From: Desulfobaccales bacterium
GTDB lineage: Bacteria > Desulfobacterota > Desulfobaccia > Desulfobaccales > 0-14-0-80-60-11
Direction of reading: 5' to 3'
DNA: 64,000 bases
Assembly (NCBI GenBank): GCA_041648175.1
Contig: JBAZPO010000001.1
Span: 310,001 to 374,000, forward strand
Positions 1 through 8,732 of the stretch are shown piece after piece. The notes under the pieces are model-generated. The model did no database searches and was not told where the DNA came from. It saw only the letters and a program-made list of their open reading frames with translations. The translations under genes and the position numbers were made by a program. Positions within the stretch are counted from its first letter, which is position 1, and every line of letters starts with the position of its first letter.

Positions 1-2
1 TG

Positions 3-944
3 GCCGCCGCCCTAGTGGAAAAGTGCACCGGCAAGAGCTGGGAGGACAACCTCAAGGCCCGCCTGTTGGAACCCCTGGGCATGTCAGCCACTACGGCCAG
101 TCTGGCGGAATTCCAACAGGCCCAAAACGTCACCATGCTGCACAAAAAAACCGGAGATAAGATCGAGCCCATACCGGCGGATTGGCCAGACCACAACTGG
201 GTTTATACCTACGGACCGGCTGGCGGCATCAACTCCAACATCCTGGACATGACCAAGTGGCTGCGGCTGCAACTGGGCAAGGGCAAGTTTGAGGGCAAGC
301 AACTCATCAGCGAGGTTAACCTGAATTTCCTCCAAACACCCAAAACTATCATTGGAACGGACCCCGGCAAGATGATGTATTATTGCGAGGCCTGGCTGTA
401 CCACCCCTTCCGTCCCCACCCCCTCATCTGGCACAATGGCGGCACCTCTGGCAACAAGACCATGGTAGCCTTCATGCCTGAAGCCGGCCTCGGCATCGTG
501 GTGCTTTCCAACCTGATCACGGACCTGCCCGAGGCCCTGGCCTTTAAGTTTTTTGATCTCTATTTCCAAAACCCACCCAAAGATTGGAGTAAGGTGGGCC
601 TGGAGAAAATGAAGCAGACAGAGGCCAAGGACAAACCGCCCCAGCGCCCCGCGTCCCCCGCGCCGCCCCTGCCGCTTACGCGCTACGCCGGCGCCTATAG
701 CAACCCGATCTACGGCCAGATTACGGTAACCCCGGAACAGGACCAACTCTTTATAGCCGTAGGACTGAATCAGAAAAAGGTCCTGTTGCAACCGTTTGAC
801 CGGGATGCCTTCTCTTTTGACTGGCCGGAAGACTTTACCCCCGCGGTCTTTACCATCGGTCCCGATGGCCGGGCCTTAAGACTATCAGTGGGATGGGACG
901 GGGTCACGGAGTTCAAGCGGGTAGAGGACAAACCTGCCTCGTGA
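3..944 (+). CDS. Serine hydrolase, beta-lactamase class C family, 3' part only
   Basis: The frame is open to the left edge, so the N-terminal part with the SxxK nucleophile and most of the Y-x-N region lies outside the window. The first residues in view match the stretch that follows the YSN box in class C beta-lactamase/D-aminopeptidase-like enzymes (TGKSWEDNL...LLEPLGM). A later YGPAGGINSN segment and an HNGGTSG motif, the counterpart of the KTG box, complete the fold. After a Pro-rich linker (about residues 213-220 of the visible part), the C-terminal hundred residues resemble the beta-barrel DUF3471 module often appended to these hydrolases. Substrate cannot be deduced; peptides, esters or cell-wall fragments are all possible. 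The family call is solid. The GTG at 15 is not a credible start. Confidence 0.8.
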   Translation, partial: AAALVEKCTGKSWEDNLKARLLEPLGMSATTASLAEFQQAQNVTMLHKKTGDKIEPIPADWPDHNWVYTYGPAGGINSNILDMTKWLRLQLGKGKFEGKQLISEVNLNFLQTPKTIIGTDPGKMMYYCEAWLYHPFRPHPLIWHNGGTSGNKTMVAFMPEAGLGIVVLSNLITDLPEALAFKFFDLYFQNPPKDWSKVGLEKMKQTEAKDKPPQRPASPAPPLPLTRYAGAYSNPIYGQITVTPEQDQLFIAVGLNQKKVLLQPFDRDAFSFDWPEDFTPAVFTIGPDGRALRLSVGWDGVTEFKRVEDKPAS

Positions 945-1107
945 GCTTGGTGAACTTTGCCGTCTGTGCCGAAATTGCTTGATTTTCTTGGCAACTTGGG
1001 GTATACATATAACGTTAATTCGCACGCCAGACAAGATTCAGATAACAAAGGAGTCGGTCCCAAGAGTAACCGGTTTGAACTAAAGGTAAATTAGGGTAAA
1101 GGAGGCA

Positions 1108-1160
1108 CACCTCACCCGAAACCCTTAGGAGGTTCGGGGAGGGTGTCTGGTCTGATTTTT
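1108..1160 (+). terminator. Imperfect hairpin with downstream T run
   Basis: An imperfect inverted repeat pairs 1108-1123 with 1131-1145 (CACC...CCCGAA against TTCGGGG...GGGTG). A TTTTT run follows ten bases later at 1156-1160. It could end the upstream hydrolase transcript or act as a leader hairpin for hisC. The distance to the T run makes it a weak intrinsic terminator. The rest of the 945-1254 gap shows nothing I can name. Confidence 0.3.
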
Positions 1161-1254
1161 CGTCAACCACTCATCTCCTACAACACTCCTTTCAACCTTT
1201 TGGCCTTTACCCCCGCCCTTCTCCGGGCTCCGGAAGCCTTGGTAATTACTTTAT

Positions 1255-2370
1255 ATGGCAGCCAGCAACCCACTTACCGCACTTGTTCTGCCTCATCTCA
1301 CCCAACTGACGCCCTATCAGGCCGGCAAACCTCTCGAAGAACTTGAACGAGAACTGGGACTCACCGGTGCCATCAAACTGGCATCCAATGAAAATCCCCT
1401 GGGTCCTTCGCCCCTCGCCCTGGCCGCCATCCGGGACACCCTGGGGAGCCTGCATCGCTACCCCGACAGCCACGCCTATTACCTCAAGGAAGATCTGGCC
1501 CGCCACCTGGGGATATCGCCCCAGCAGTTGATTTTAGGCAACGGCTCCGACGAGGTCCTGGATCTGCTGGTCCGCGCCCTGGTGCCCCCCGGGGGCGAAG
1601 TGGTGAGCACCACCCACACCTTTCTGATGTACGGCCTGATCACCCAGTCCGTAGGTGGTTTTTTCCGTCCGGTGCCCTTGAAAGATATGCGGGTTGACCT
1701 TCCCGCCGTGGCTCAGGCGGTCACGCCTCAGACCCGGCTGATCCTGCTTAACAACCCCAACAATCCCACCGGCACCGCGTTTCGGCGCCAGGAATGGGAA
1801 GATTTTCTGGCGGCGATCCCTGCCACCGTCACCGTGGTCTTAGATGAGGCCTACATCGACTTTGCCGATGACCCTGACGTGCCCTCATGCCTGGATTATC
1901 TGTCTGAGGACCGCCCCCTGGTGGGGCTCCGCACCTTTTCCAAGGCCTATGGCCTAGCCGGCCTGCGCATCGGCTACGGCTTCGGCCCCAGCGAACTGAT
2001 GGACTACTTAAATCGCCTGCGGATGCCCTTCAACGTCAACCGCCTGGCCCAGGTGGCCGCGCGGGCGGCGCTTAAAGACACCACCTTTCTGGCCCGAACC
2101 CGGGAGGTCGTGCTCACGGGCAAAGACCTGATCTACCGCGGGCTTGACCGGCTGGGATTGACCTTCATCCCCACCCAGACCAATTTCGTGCTCATCCGGG
2201 TACCTAAGGCCGGGCAAGTTGTTTATCAGGCGATGTTGCGGGAAGGGGTCATTATCCGGGCCATGGACGCTTACGGTTTCCCTGACTATATCCGAGTCAA
2301 TATGGGGCTGCCGGCCGAAAACCGGCGCTTCCTTACGGCATTGCAAAAGGTCCTGGGGTCAGGCAACTGA
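1255..2370 (+). CDS. hisC: Histidinol-phosphate aminotransferase
   Basis: PLP-dependent class I/II aminotransferase converting imidazole acetol phosphate plus glutamate to histidinol phosphate in histidine synthesis. At 371 aa it has the usual HisC length. Visible motifs are SNENPLG (44-50), NGSDEV, NNPNNPTGT, DEAYIDFA (from D197) and TFSKAYGLAGLRIGYG, with the PLP-binding lysine at K230. The ATG at 1255 fits the family N terminus, though no strong ribosome binding site precedes it. The gene is directly abutted by cmk: its TGA (2368-2370) is followed immediately by a GTG, so the two are probably co-transcribed and translationally coupled. No other his gene is in the window. Some HisC homologues also act on aromatic amino acids, so side activity is possible. 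Confidence 0.92.
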   Translation: MAASNPLTALVLPHLTQLTPYQAGKPLEELERELGLTGAIKLASNENPLGPSPLALAAIRDTLGSLHRYPDSHAYYLKEDLARHLGISPQQLILGNGSDEVLDLLVRALVPPGGEVVSTTHTFLMYGLITQSVGGFFRPVPLKDMRVDLPAVAQAVTPQTRLILLNNPNNPTGTAFRRQEWEDFLAAIPATVTVVLDEAYIDFADDPDVPSCLDYLSEDRPLVGLRTFSKAYGLAGLRIGYGFGPSELMDYLNRLRMPFNVNRLAQVAARAALKDTTFLARTREVVLTGKDLIYRGLDRLGLTFIPTQTNFVLIRVPKAGQVVYQAMLREGVIIRAMDAYGFPDYIRVNMGLPAENRRFLTALQKVLGSGN

Positions 2371-4890
2371 GTGGACCCCCGGGGAATCATCACCATTGAC
2401 GGCCCGGCTGGCGCCGGCAAAAGCACGGTCGCCCGCCTTCTGGCCCAATCCCTGGGTTACCTCTACCTGGACAGCGGCGCCTTATATCGGGCCGTGGCCT
2501 GGCAGGCCTTGCAACTGGGGCTGGACCTGAACCGCTCCGAGACCCTGGCCGCCTTTCTCGAGGCTTTTAGCCCGGAGGTGACCGCAGATTCCCGGGGTTT
2601 TCACCTGGTCGTAGACGGCGCCGAGGTGAGCGAGGCGCTCAGGTCCCCATTGGTAACCCGGGAGTCTTCCCGGGTGGCGGCCCTCTCCCTGGTGCGCCAG
2701 TGGGTTAAAGAGCGGCTGCGCCATCTGGCCAAAAATGGCGGCGTGGTCACTGAAGGCCGGGACCAGGGCACCGTGGTCTTTCCTGAAGCCACGCATAAAT
2801 TTTATCTCTCTGCGGCCCTGGCTACCCGGGCCGAGCGCCGGCGCCGGGAATCGCAGGGAGAAGGCGAGCCGTCTTTGGCCGATACCATGGCGGATATCGC
2901 CGCCCGGGACCTCAGGGATGAAACCCGGGAGGACTCGCCGCTGCGTGTCCCTGCGGACGCCAGCGTGATCGACACCACAAATTTAAGCATTGAAGCAGTG
3001 TTACAGCAGTGCCTGGCCAGGATCAAAGATCCGGCAGGTTGGAACCTAAACCCAGTAAACTTGTCAAAGGGGGCTAACATGGACGGTATGGAAAACAACG
3101 AACTGACTAACCACACCCGGCCGGAAGAAAATGATTTAGACCGGTCGCAAACCGAAGAGGTCGCCACCTCGGAATTTACTTCGGCATCCGCTGAATCAAT
3201 TTCGGAGATGCCGGATATGGAATCCATGAGCGAACTCTACGAAGAGAGCTTGAGGCGCGTCCAGGAAGGGGAAGTCGTCAAGGGCCGCATCGTGTCCATC
3301 ACTAAAGATTATGTCATGGTGGACATCGGCTACAAGTCCGAAGGGCAGATCCCCATCCACGAATTCACCACCCCGGAAGGTGAAGTTACCGCTCAGGTGG
3401 GGGATGAAGTGGAAGCTCTGATGGAGAGCCGGGAAGATGAAGAAGGGGCCTTGATGCTCTCCAAGAACAAAGCCTCCAAGATCAAGGTGTGGGAAGAGGT
3501 CAGTGCCGCCTACCACAACGAAGGCGATGTGGAGGGCACCATCGTGGCCAAGGTCAAGGGAGGCCTTTCCGTGGACCTGGGAGGCATCATCGCCTTCCTT
3601 CCCGGCTCCCAGGTGGACCTGGCACCGATGCGCCATACCGACCATCTCATCGGCCAGCACTATACCTTCAAAGTCTTGAAATTCAACCGCAAACGGCGCA
3701 ATGTGGTCTTGTCCCGCCGAGTCCTGATGGAAAAAGTCAAAAACGAAGCCAAAACCACCCTGCTGGGCTCCCTGGAAGAGGGTAAGATCGTCGAAGGCGT
3801 GGTCAAAAATATCACCGATTACGGGATTTTCGTTGACTTGGGTGGCCTGGACGGGCTGCTCCACATCACCGATCTCTCCTACGGCCGGGTGCGCCATCCT
3901 GCGGACCTCTTCAAAGTAGGAGACACCATCACGGTAAAGGTCCTGAGCTTCGATCCGGACAAGGAGCGTATCTCCCTGGGTTTAAAACAGCTCACCCCGG
4001 ACCCCTGGACCGTGGTGGACGAGAAGTTTCCCCTGGCCAGCCGCGTCACCGGCAAAGTGGTAAGTCTCACCGATTACGGGGCCTTCGTGGAACTGGAACC
4101 TGGGGTGGAAGGACTCATCCACATCTCCGAGATGTCCTGGACCCGGAAAGTCCGCCATCCTTCTCAGGTGTTAAGCGTGGGCGACGTGGTGGAAGCCACG
4201 GTCCTGGAAGTGGAGCCCACCCGGAAACGCATATCCTTGAGCTTAAAGCAGGTAGAGCCCAATCCCTGGGAAGTCATCGGCGAAAAATACCCGGTGGGCT
4301 CGGTGATCGAAGGTAAAATCAAGAATATCACCGACTTCGGCATCTTCATCGGCATCGACGAAGGCATCGACGGCCTGGTGCACATCTCCGACATCTCCTG
4401 GACCAAGCGCTTCAAGCACCCGTCCGAGTTATTCAAAAAAGGCCAGGTGATCCAGGCCAAGGTCCTCTATATCGATAAGGACAACGAGCGCTTTTCCTTG
4501 AGCATCAAGGATCTGACGCCCAACCCGTGGCAGACTATCGATCAGCGCTTCCCCATGGGCTCGGTGGTCGCTGGCCCCATCACCAATATCACCGACTTCG
4601 GTCTCTTCGTCGAAGTGGAGGAAGGCATCGAGGGCCTTATCCATATTTCGGAGCAGAGCCGGGATAAGCAGAAGATGGCGGCCCTCAATGTGGGGGACAT
4701 TATCCGGGCCAAGGTGATTCACAGTTCCGCCGAGGAACGGCGCATCGGCCTGAGCATCCGGAAAATGGAAGCCGACGAGGAGCAGTCCCACTACCGGGAT
4801 TATATGCACTCCCGCACCGAAGCCACCACCAACATCGGTGATCTGATTCGGGAGACCCTGGAAGAGAAACAGAATAAAGACAATGACTAA
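2371..4890 (+). CDS. cmk-rpsA: Cytidylate kinase-ribosomal protein S1 fused open frame
   Basis: One uninterrupted 839-codon frame contains two normally separate proteins. Residues 1-225 are cytidylate kinase (CMP/dCMP phosphorylation): P-loop GPAGAGKST (11-19), YLDSGALYRA, GRDQGTVVFPEA and a RDLRDETREDSPL segment. Residues about 237-839 are ribosomal protein S1 with six S1/OB domains starting near residues 301, 386, 472, 558, 645 and 732, the full complement for mRNA binding on the 30S subunit. Translation begins at GTG 2371, right after the hisC stop. An internal ATG at 3079 has a strong ribosome binding site and opens S1 at its natural N terminus. The cell may therefore make a fusion, free S1 (603 aa), or both. 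Neighbours hisC and sppA suggest one operon. The domain calls are certain; the protein form is not. Confidence 0.93.
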   Translation: MDPRGIITIDGPAGAGKSTVARLLAQSLGYLYLDSGALYRAVAWQALQLGLDLNRSETLAAFLEAFSPEVTADSRGFHLVVDGAEVSEALRSPLVTRESSRVAALSLVRQWVKERLRHLAKNGGVVTEGRDQGTVVFPEATHKFYLSAALATRAERRRRESQGEGEPSLADTMADIAARDLRDETREDSPLRVPADASVIDTTNLSIEAVLQQCLARIKDPAGWNLNPVNLSKGANMDGMENNELTNHTRPEENDLDRSQTEEVATSEFTSASAESISEMPDMESMSELYEESLRRVQEGEVVKGRIVSITKDYVMVDIGYKSEGQIPIHEFTTPEGEVTAQVGDEVEALMESREDEEGALMLSKNKASKIKVWEEVSAAYHNEGDVEGTIVAKVKGGLSVDLGGIIAFLPGSQVDLAPMRHTDHLIGQHYTFKVLKFNRKRRNVVLSRRVLMEKVKNEAKTTLLGSLEEGKIVEGVVKNITDYGIFVDLGGLDGLLHITDLSYGRVRHPADLFKVGDTITVKVLSFDPDKERISLGLKQLTPDPWTVVDEKFPLASRVTGKVVSLTDYGAFVELEPGVEGLIHISEMSWTRKVRHPSQVLSVGDVVEATVLEVEPTRKRISLSLKQVEPNPWEVIGEKYPVGSVIEGKIKNITDFGIFIGIDEGIDGLVHISDISWTKRFKHPSELFKKGQVIQAKVLYIDKDNERFSLSIKDLTPNPWQTIDQRFPMGSVVAGPITNITDFGLFVEVEEGIEGLIHISEQSRDKQKMAALNVGDIIRAKVIHSSAEERRIGLSIRKMEADEEQSHYRDYMHSRTEATTNIGDLIRETLEEKQNKDND
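3066..3081 (+). promoter_or_regulatory. rpsA: Internal ribosome binding site and start for free S1
   Basis: AAAGGGGG at 3066-3073 lies five bases before an in-frame ATG (3079-3081), which is codon 237 of the fused frame. This is a better site than the one before the GTG at 2371. It marks the likely independent start of ribosomal protein S1, ending at 4890. Confidence 0.7.
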
Positions 4891-4896
4891 GACATC

Positions 4897-5787
4897 ATGA
4901 AATCGCGCACTCTATGGACCGGTTGCTTGGTCACTTTTCTGGTGGTCCTCTTTTTTGTGGGACTTTCCGGCGTAGTCCTGCTGCTCCTGGGAAAAGGCAG
5001 TCTCTTCGCCTCCCGGGAGCGGGTCGGGGTGGTGGAGATCAAAGGAGTCCTCGCCGACTCCCGCACCGTCATCAAGCAACTGGACCGCTACCGCGACGAC
5101 AGCAGTATCAAAGCCATCGTACTCCGCATTAACTCCCCGGGCGGCGCCGTGGGTCCCGCCCAGGAGATCCTCCGCGAGGTGGAAAAGGTCCGTCTGAAGA
5201 AAAAGATCGTGGCTTCCCTGGGAACTGTGGCCGCCTCCGGAGGCTACTACATCGCCTCCGGGGCCGACCTCATCATGGCCAACCGGGGCACCGCCACCGG
5301 CAGCATCGGTGTGATCATGCAGTTCACCAACGTGGAGGGCCTCACCAAGAAGATCGGGCTGGACTTCTTCAACCTGAAGGCCGGGCGCTACAAGGACGTG
5401 GGCTCGCCCTTCCGCCCCATGACCCCGGAAGACAAGGCCTATCTCCAGGTCCTCATTGACAACATCTACCAGCAGTTTTTAAACGACGTCGCCCGCAACC
5501 GCAAGATTCCTCTGGACAGGATTAAGGTCCTGGCGGAAGGCAAGATCTACACCGGCGAGGAAGCCAAACAGATCGGTCTGGTGGACGACTTCGGCAATCT
5601 CCCCGACGCCATCGAAAAGGCCGGCCGTCTGGGGGGCATCACTGGCAAAGTTGAGGCCACGTATGCCGAGAAAGAGGGCTTTTCCCTCCTCCGCCTTCTC
5701 CTGGGCCAGGAAACCGAGGATACCTTAAGCAACCTTAAAGCCCTCCCCTACCCCGAACCGGCGTTTTTGCCGCCGTGGTTTAGGTAA
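4897..5787 (+). CDS. sppA: Signal peptide peptidase SppA, S49 family
   Basis: Membrane-anchored serine peptidase that degrades cleaved signal peptides. At 296 aa it is the short, single-domain type (as in Bacillus), not the E. coli double-length form. One N-terminal transmembrane segment spans about residues 9-31. The catalytic Ser-Lys dyad is visible as S114 in AASGGYY and K166 in RYKDVGSP, 52 residues apart as in known short SppA. The oxyanion region NSPGG is at about 79-83. The ATG lies six bases after the rpsA stop, so it is very likely the last gene of the hisC-cmk-rpsA-sppA operon. Confidence 0.92.
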   Translation: MKSRTLWTGCLVTFLVVLFFVGLSGVVLLLLGKGSLFASRERVGVVEIKGVLADSRTVIKQLDRYRDDSSIKAIVLRINSPGGAVGPAQEILREVEKVRLKKKIVASLGTVAASGGYYIASGADLIMANRGTATGSIGVIMQFTNVEGLTKKIGLDFFNLKAGRYKDVGSPFRPMTPEDKAYLQVLIDNIYQQFLNDVARNRKIPLDRIKVLAEGKIYTGEEAKQIGLVDDFGNLPDAIEKAGRLGGITGKVEATYAEKEGFSLLRLLLGQETEDTLSNLKALPYPEPAFLPPWFR

Positions 5788-5990
5788 GCTCGGCCCGCGC
5801 CGCAGCCTTCATTACCAGAAGTTTAAGCCCCGTTCTTTACAGGCTGTCAAGATTTCTGCCTGCCATTGCCTCTGAAATTCTCCCTCGAAAAAACTTTCCA
5901 TAGGGATAATAAGTTGTTACTATAAATGACTTTATTGATACTATAAAGATAACATATAAAGCCATTTAACAACCTGTTTTCCCTATGATT
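5788..5990. other. AT-rich intergenic stretch
   Basis: No gene is apparent. Base composition falls sharply from about 5875 onward compared with the flanking operon. The end of the stretch runs into a dispersed palindromic repeat. Confidence 0.4.
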
Positions 5991-6038
5991 TGTCATTCTG
6001 AGCGTAGCGAAGAATCTCTTACTCCGTTCAGGATGACA
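5991..6038. repeat. Dispersed palindromic repeat (TGTCATTCTGA type)
   Basis: Terminal inverted repeats TGTCATTCTGA (5991-6001) and TCAGGATGACA (6028-6038) enclose AGCG-AGCGAAGAATCT. This is the widespread bacterial repeat whose reverse reading gives the spurious peptide HPERSKRFFATLRMTN. A longer relative lies at 16227-16309. Confidence 0.8.
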
Positions 6039-6098
6039 GAACAACCCGACTTTGAAATGGCTTATGGTCTATGCTTTTATTTTCTTGGAGAATAATTA

Positions 6099-7283
6099 AT
6101 GAAGCGCAGTATAAATCGTAGTTGGCTATTCTCAAATATAATTAAAATTATTCCTAAAATTATTATATTCACCTATCTCTTAAATATCATTATTAAGTTA
6201 GCTTTTAAACTACCCAACGCACCCTGGGAATATAACGATTTTCTGCAATACTGGCTGGCGTCTTCCTTCGTGCTGGCAGGAAGACCTGCTGCAGTCTATG
6301 ACATGGCTCAATTCTACCAGGCGTTAACCCAAATCGCGGGTCCTGGGTTGAACACTCCCTGGTTTTACCCCCCCATTTTTTTATTAATGGTCTCTCCCTT
6401 AGCTCTCTTGCCCTATTATGCGTCGTTGGCCTCCTGGCTATCCTTAACCCTGGGTGGTTATATAGTTGCGGTGCGGCGCATCGCCCCTCATCCCATGACG
6501 ATCTGGCTGGCCTTGGCCTTCCCCGGGGCCTTGATGAACCTCAATTACGGTCAAAATGGCCTCTTCTCCGCTGCCCTGTTTGGCGGGGGCTTACTCCTCC
6601 TGGAATCGTATCCTTTCTTGGCGGGAATGGTCTTTGGAGTTCTCGTCTATAAGCCCAATTTTTTTATTTTAATACCCCTGGCCTTAATTGCCGGACGCTA
6701 CTGGCGGACTTTAGGAGCCACAATAATATCCGGCGGGCTTTTGGCTCTTGCCAGCGGTCTGATCTTGGGCTGGGAAACCTGGGCGGCCTTCTGGCACATT
6801 CGCAATGTTCCAATGCAGGCCCTCGAGCAGGGGGTAGCCTCTCTGGGGAAGATGCCGACGATCTTCGCAGCGACTCTCATGGCAGGGGGGGGCCTGACTC
6901 TCGCGTACTGCCTCCAGGGAGCCGTTATGGCAGTCGCGGCTGGCGCAGTTATCTGGACCTGGTTTCAAAGGGTGGATATGGCCATCCGGGTTTCGGTGCT
7001 TACCCTGGGAAGCCTGCTCTTTACTCCTTACGGTTCCGAATACGAGTTGGTTCGGCTGGCCATCCCCCTTGCCTGGATCGGCTGGGAAGGATGGCAGAAA
7101 GGCTGGGGGCCAAGGGATAAAATCTTCCTGGTGCTGGGCTGGATTACCCCCTTCATATCCAGGTTTCTCGCGGAAGGTAATGTGGTTCAGATAACCCCTT
7201 TAATTTTATTGGTTCTCCTTTATCTTAACCTGACAGGCATCCACGAATCCAAATCGGCGGTCGTGCCGTTGCAAAGCCCGTGA
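6099..7283 (+). CDS. Multi-pass membrane protein, GT87/DUF2029-like glycosyltransferase
   Basis: This 394-residue protein has roughly ten hydrophobic segments. Its motif layout matches GT-C fold family 87 (DUF2029), polyprenol-phosphate-sugar dependent mannosyl- or arabinosyltransferase relatives: NDFLQYW in the first extracytoplasmic loop (acidic catalytic candidate), WFYPP before the third segment, NLNYGQNG and VYKPNF. The ATG has a GGAG ribosome binding site eight bases upstream. The first 60 residues are AT-rich and Ile/Lys/Asn-rich compared with the rest. It stands alone, with a repeat-bearing gap upstream and a convergent purN-like gene downstream. Donor and acceptor are unknown; an envelope polysaccharide role is inference. 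Confidence 0.7.
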   Translation: MKRSINRSWLFSNIIKIIPKIIIFTYLLNIIIKLAFKLPNAPWEYNDFLQYWLASSFVLAGRPAAVYDMAQFYQALTQIAGPGLNTPWFYPPIFLLMVSPLALLPYYASLASWLSLTLGGYIVAVRRIAPHPMTIWLALAFPGALMNLNYGQNGLFSAALFGGGLLLLESYPFLAGMVFGVLVYKPNFFILIPLALIAGRYWRTLGATIISGGLLALASGLILGWETWAAFWHIRNVPMQALEQGVASLGKMPTIFAATLMAGGGLTLAYCLQGAVMAVAAGAVIWTWFQRVDMAIRVSVLTLGSLLFTPYGSEYELVRLAIPLAWIGWEGWQKGWGPRDKIFLVLGWITPFISRFLAEGNVVQITPLILLVLLYLNLTGIHESKSAVVPLQSP

Positions 7284-7368
7284 AAAAGACCGCGCCATAA
7301 TTCCCACCATCTAATCTAACCCGGAAAATCGGCCGCTTCCCCCCTTGCCCCTCGCTGGGGATTTTGCC

Positions 7369-8037
7369 TTACTCCGCCTCGGGCAGCAACAAGCGTTTCA
7401 GTTCTTCCGTTTCATAGACAACTTCCTTGCCCACCAACCGCACCTGCCCCTGCACCACATAGTTGAGCACCCGGGGTTGCCACTCATGTTCAGCCTGATT
7501 CACCTTGGCCGCCAGGGTCTCCGGGGTATCGCCCGGCTCAATGGGAACCGGCAGCGCAAAAAATATCGGGCCACGGTCATATTTCGCATCAACAAAATGC
7601 ATGGTGACCGCACTGTGGGTAATTTCCCCGCGCTGATAAGCGGCTATAACCGCTTCGTGCACATAATGGCCGTAAAGGTTCGGCCCGCCAAAGCGGGGCA
7701 AAGGACCAGGATGGATATTGATCGTCCGCGCCGGGTCAAGGCCTGCTACCAGCTTCAGCCAGCCGGAGAGCATGACATAATCAGCGTTGAAATACTTTAC
7801 AAAGTTTTGATAGCCCTGACCCAGATAAGGACCAACCCAGTATTCGGAAGGTATCCCGAGTGCTTTGGCCTTTTGCCAGACCCCGCCGTCAAAATGATTC
7901 GTGATAACCGCACAAATCCACGCGTCTAAAATTGGCGGCCTGGCCCGCGCCGCCCTTACCATCGTCTCAAATCCGGACCCGCCGCCGGTTTTTGTCCCGG
8001 AAGCAAAGACCAGGATATTTGGATGAGGTTTAGGCAA
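7369..8037 (-). CDS. PurN-like formyltransferase family protein
   Basis: This 222-aa protein has the glycinamide ribonucleotide formyltransferase fold: an N-terminal nucleotide-binding strand and glycine-rich loop (VFASGTKTGGGSGFETM), the catalytic NIHPGPLP region with N107 and H109, and a HFVDAKYDRGPIF loop carrying the acidic residue that completes the N-H-D triad. In canonical PurN the loop reads NIHPSLLP; here it is NIHPGPLPRFGGPNLYG, and the first loop is longer than usual. It may therefore be PurN itself or a paralogue acting on another amine. Its ATG overlaps the end of yciO by eight bases, so the two are co-translated. No other purine gene is in the window. Confidence 0.75.
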   Translation of the reverse strand: MPKPHPNILVFASGTKTGGGSGFETMVRAARARPPILDAWICAVITNHFDGGVWQKAKALGIPSEYWVGPYLGQGYQNFVKYFNADYVMLSGWLKLVAGLDPARTINIHPGPLPRFGGPNLYGHYVHEAVIAAYQRGEITHSAVTMHFVDAKYDRGPIFFALPVPIEPGDTPETLAAKVNQAEHEWQPRVLNYVVQGQVRLVGKEVVYETEELKRLLLPEAE

Positions 8038-8638
8038 ACTCGCTCACATCCCCCTTCCCTTCCCGGAGCACTTCAGGCACATCGTCCATGAAGGCAATGA
8101 TACTGGAGGGGTCCGGCAGGACAATGCCGCCATCGATCACCAACTCCAGGTGCGGTTTGAACTTGATCTCGATCTCGTAGGGGTCGCTCTCAACCGGCCC
8201 GTCCGGCAGGGCCGCGGTGGTGGTAATGATGGGATGTCCCAAGAGCGCCACCAGCCCCAGGGCAATGGGGTGGTCCGGCACCCGGATGCCCACGGTGCGC
8301 CGTTTGGTTTGGAGAATCTTCGGCACCTGGCGGGAAGCTTCCAGGACAAAGGTATAGGGGCCGGGTAAGAGGCGTTTCATAACCTTGTAGGCGGAGTTCC
8401 CCACCCGGGCGTATTCGCTGATGTTCTTCAAATCCTGGCAGATAATACTGAAAGGCTTATTCAAGGGCTGGCGCTTGAGGTGGTAAATCCGGTTAATGCC
8501 CTTGAGATTAAACAGGTCGCAACCGATGGCGTAGCAGGTATCCGTCGGGTAGGCGATGAGACCGCCCCCGGAGAGCGCCTCCACGGCCTTGCGCAGGAGG
8601 CGTTCCTGGGGATTGTCGGGATTGATTTTGATGATCAT
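8030..8638 (-). CDS. yciO: YciO family protein (Sua5/YrdC/YciO superfamily)
   Basis: This 202-aa YrdC-fold protein aligns from end to end with E. coli YciO: INPDNPQERL at the N terminus, GGGLIAYPTDTCYAIGCD, KRRTVGIRVP and a final DDVPEVLREGKGDV. YrdC/Sua5 enzymes make threonylcarbamoyl-AMP for the t6A tRNA modification. YciO members are close paralogues with weaker or uncertain activity. Another yrdC/sua5 may exist elsewhere in the genome. It is the first gene of a two-gene minus-strand unit with the purN-like gene. Confidence 0.8.
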   Translation of the reverse strand: MIIKINPDNPQERLLRKAVEALSGGGLIAYPTDTCYAIGCDLFNLKGINRIYHLKRQPLNKPFSIICQDLKNISEYARVGNSAYKVMKRLLPGPYTFVLEASRQVPKILQTKRRTVGIRVPDHPIALGLVALLGHPIITTTAALPDGPVESDPYEIEIKFKPHLELVIDGGIVLPDPSSIIAFMDDVPEVLREGKGDVSEFA

Positions 8639-8732
8639 GGTTTACCTGTTGATTTATTCCACCAAGAATACTAAGAGGCAGGTTCTGGGCTCTGGAAAAA
8701 ATCTCTAACCCCTGACACCTTGCATCTGCCAG

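Noticed and set aside
5847..6044. 65-codon frame containing HPERSKRFFATLRMTN
   Set aside because: A well-known false peptide encoded by the TGTCATTCTGAG repeat.
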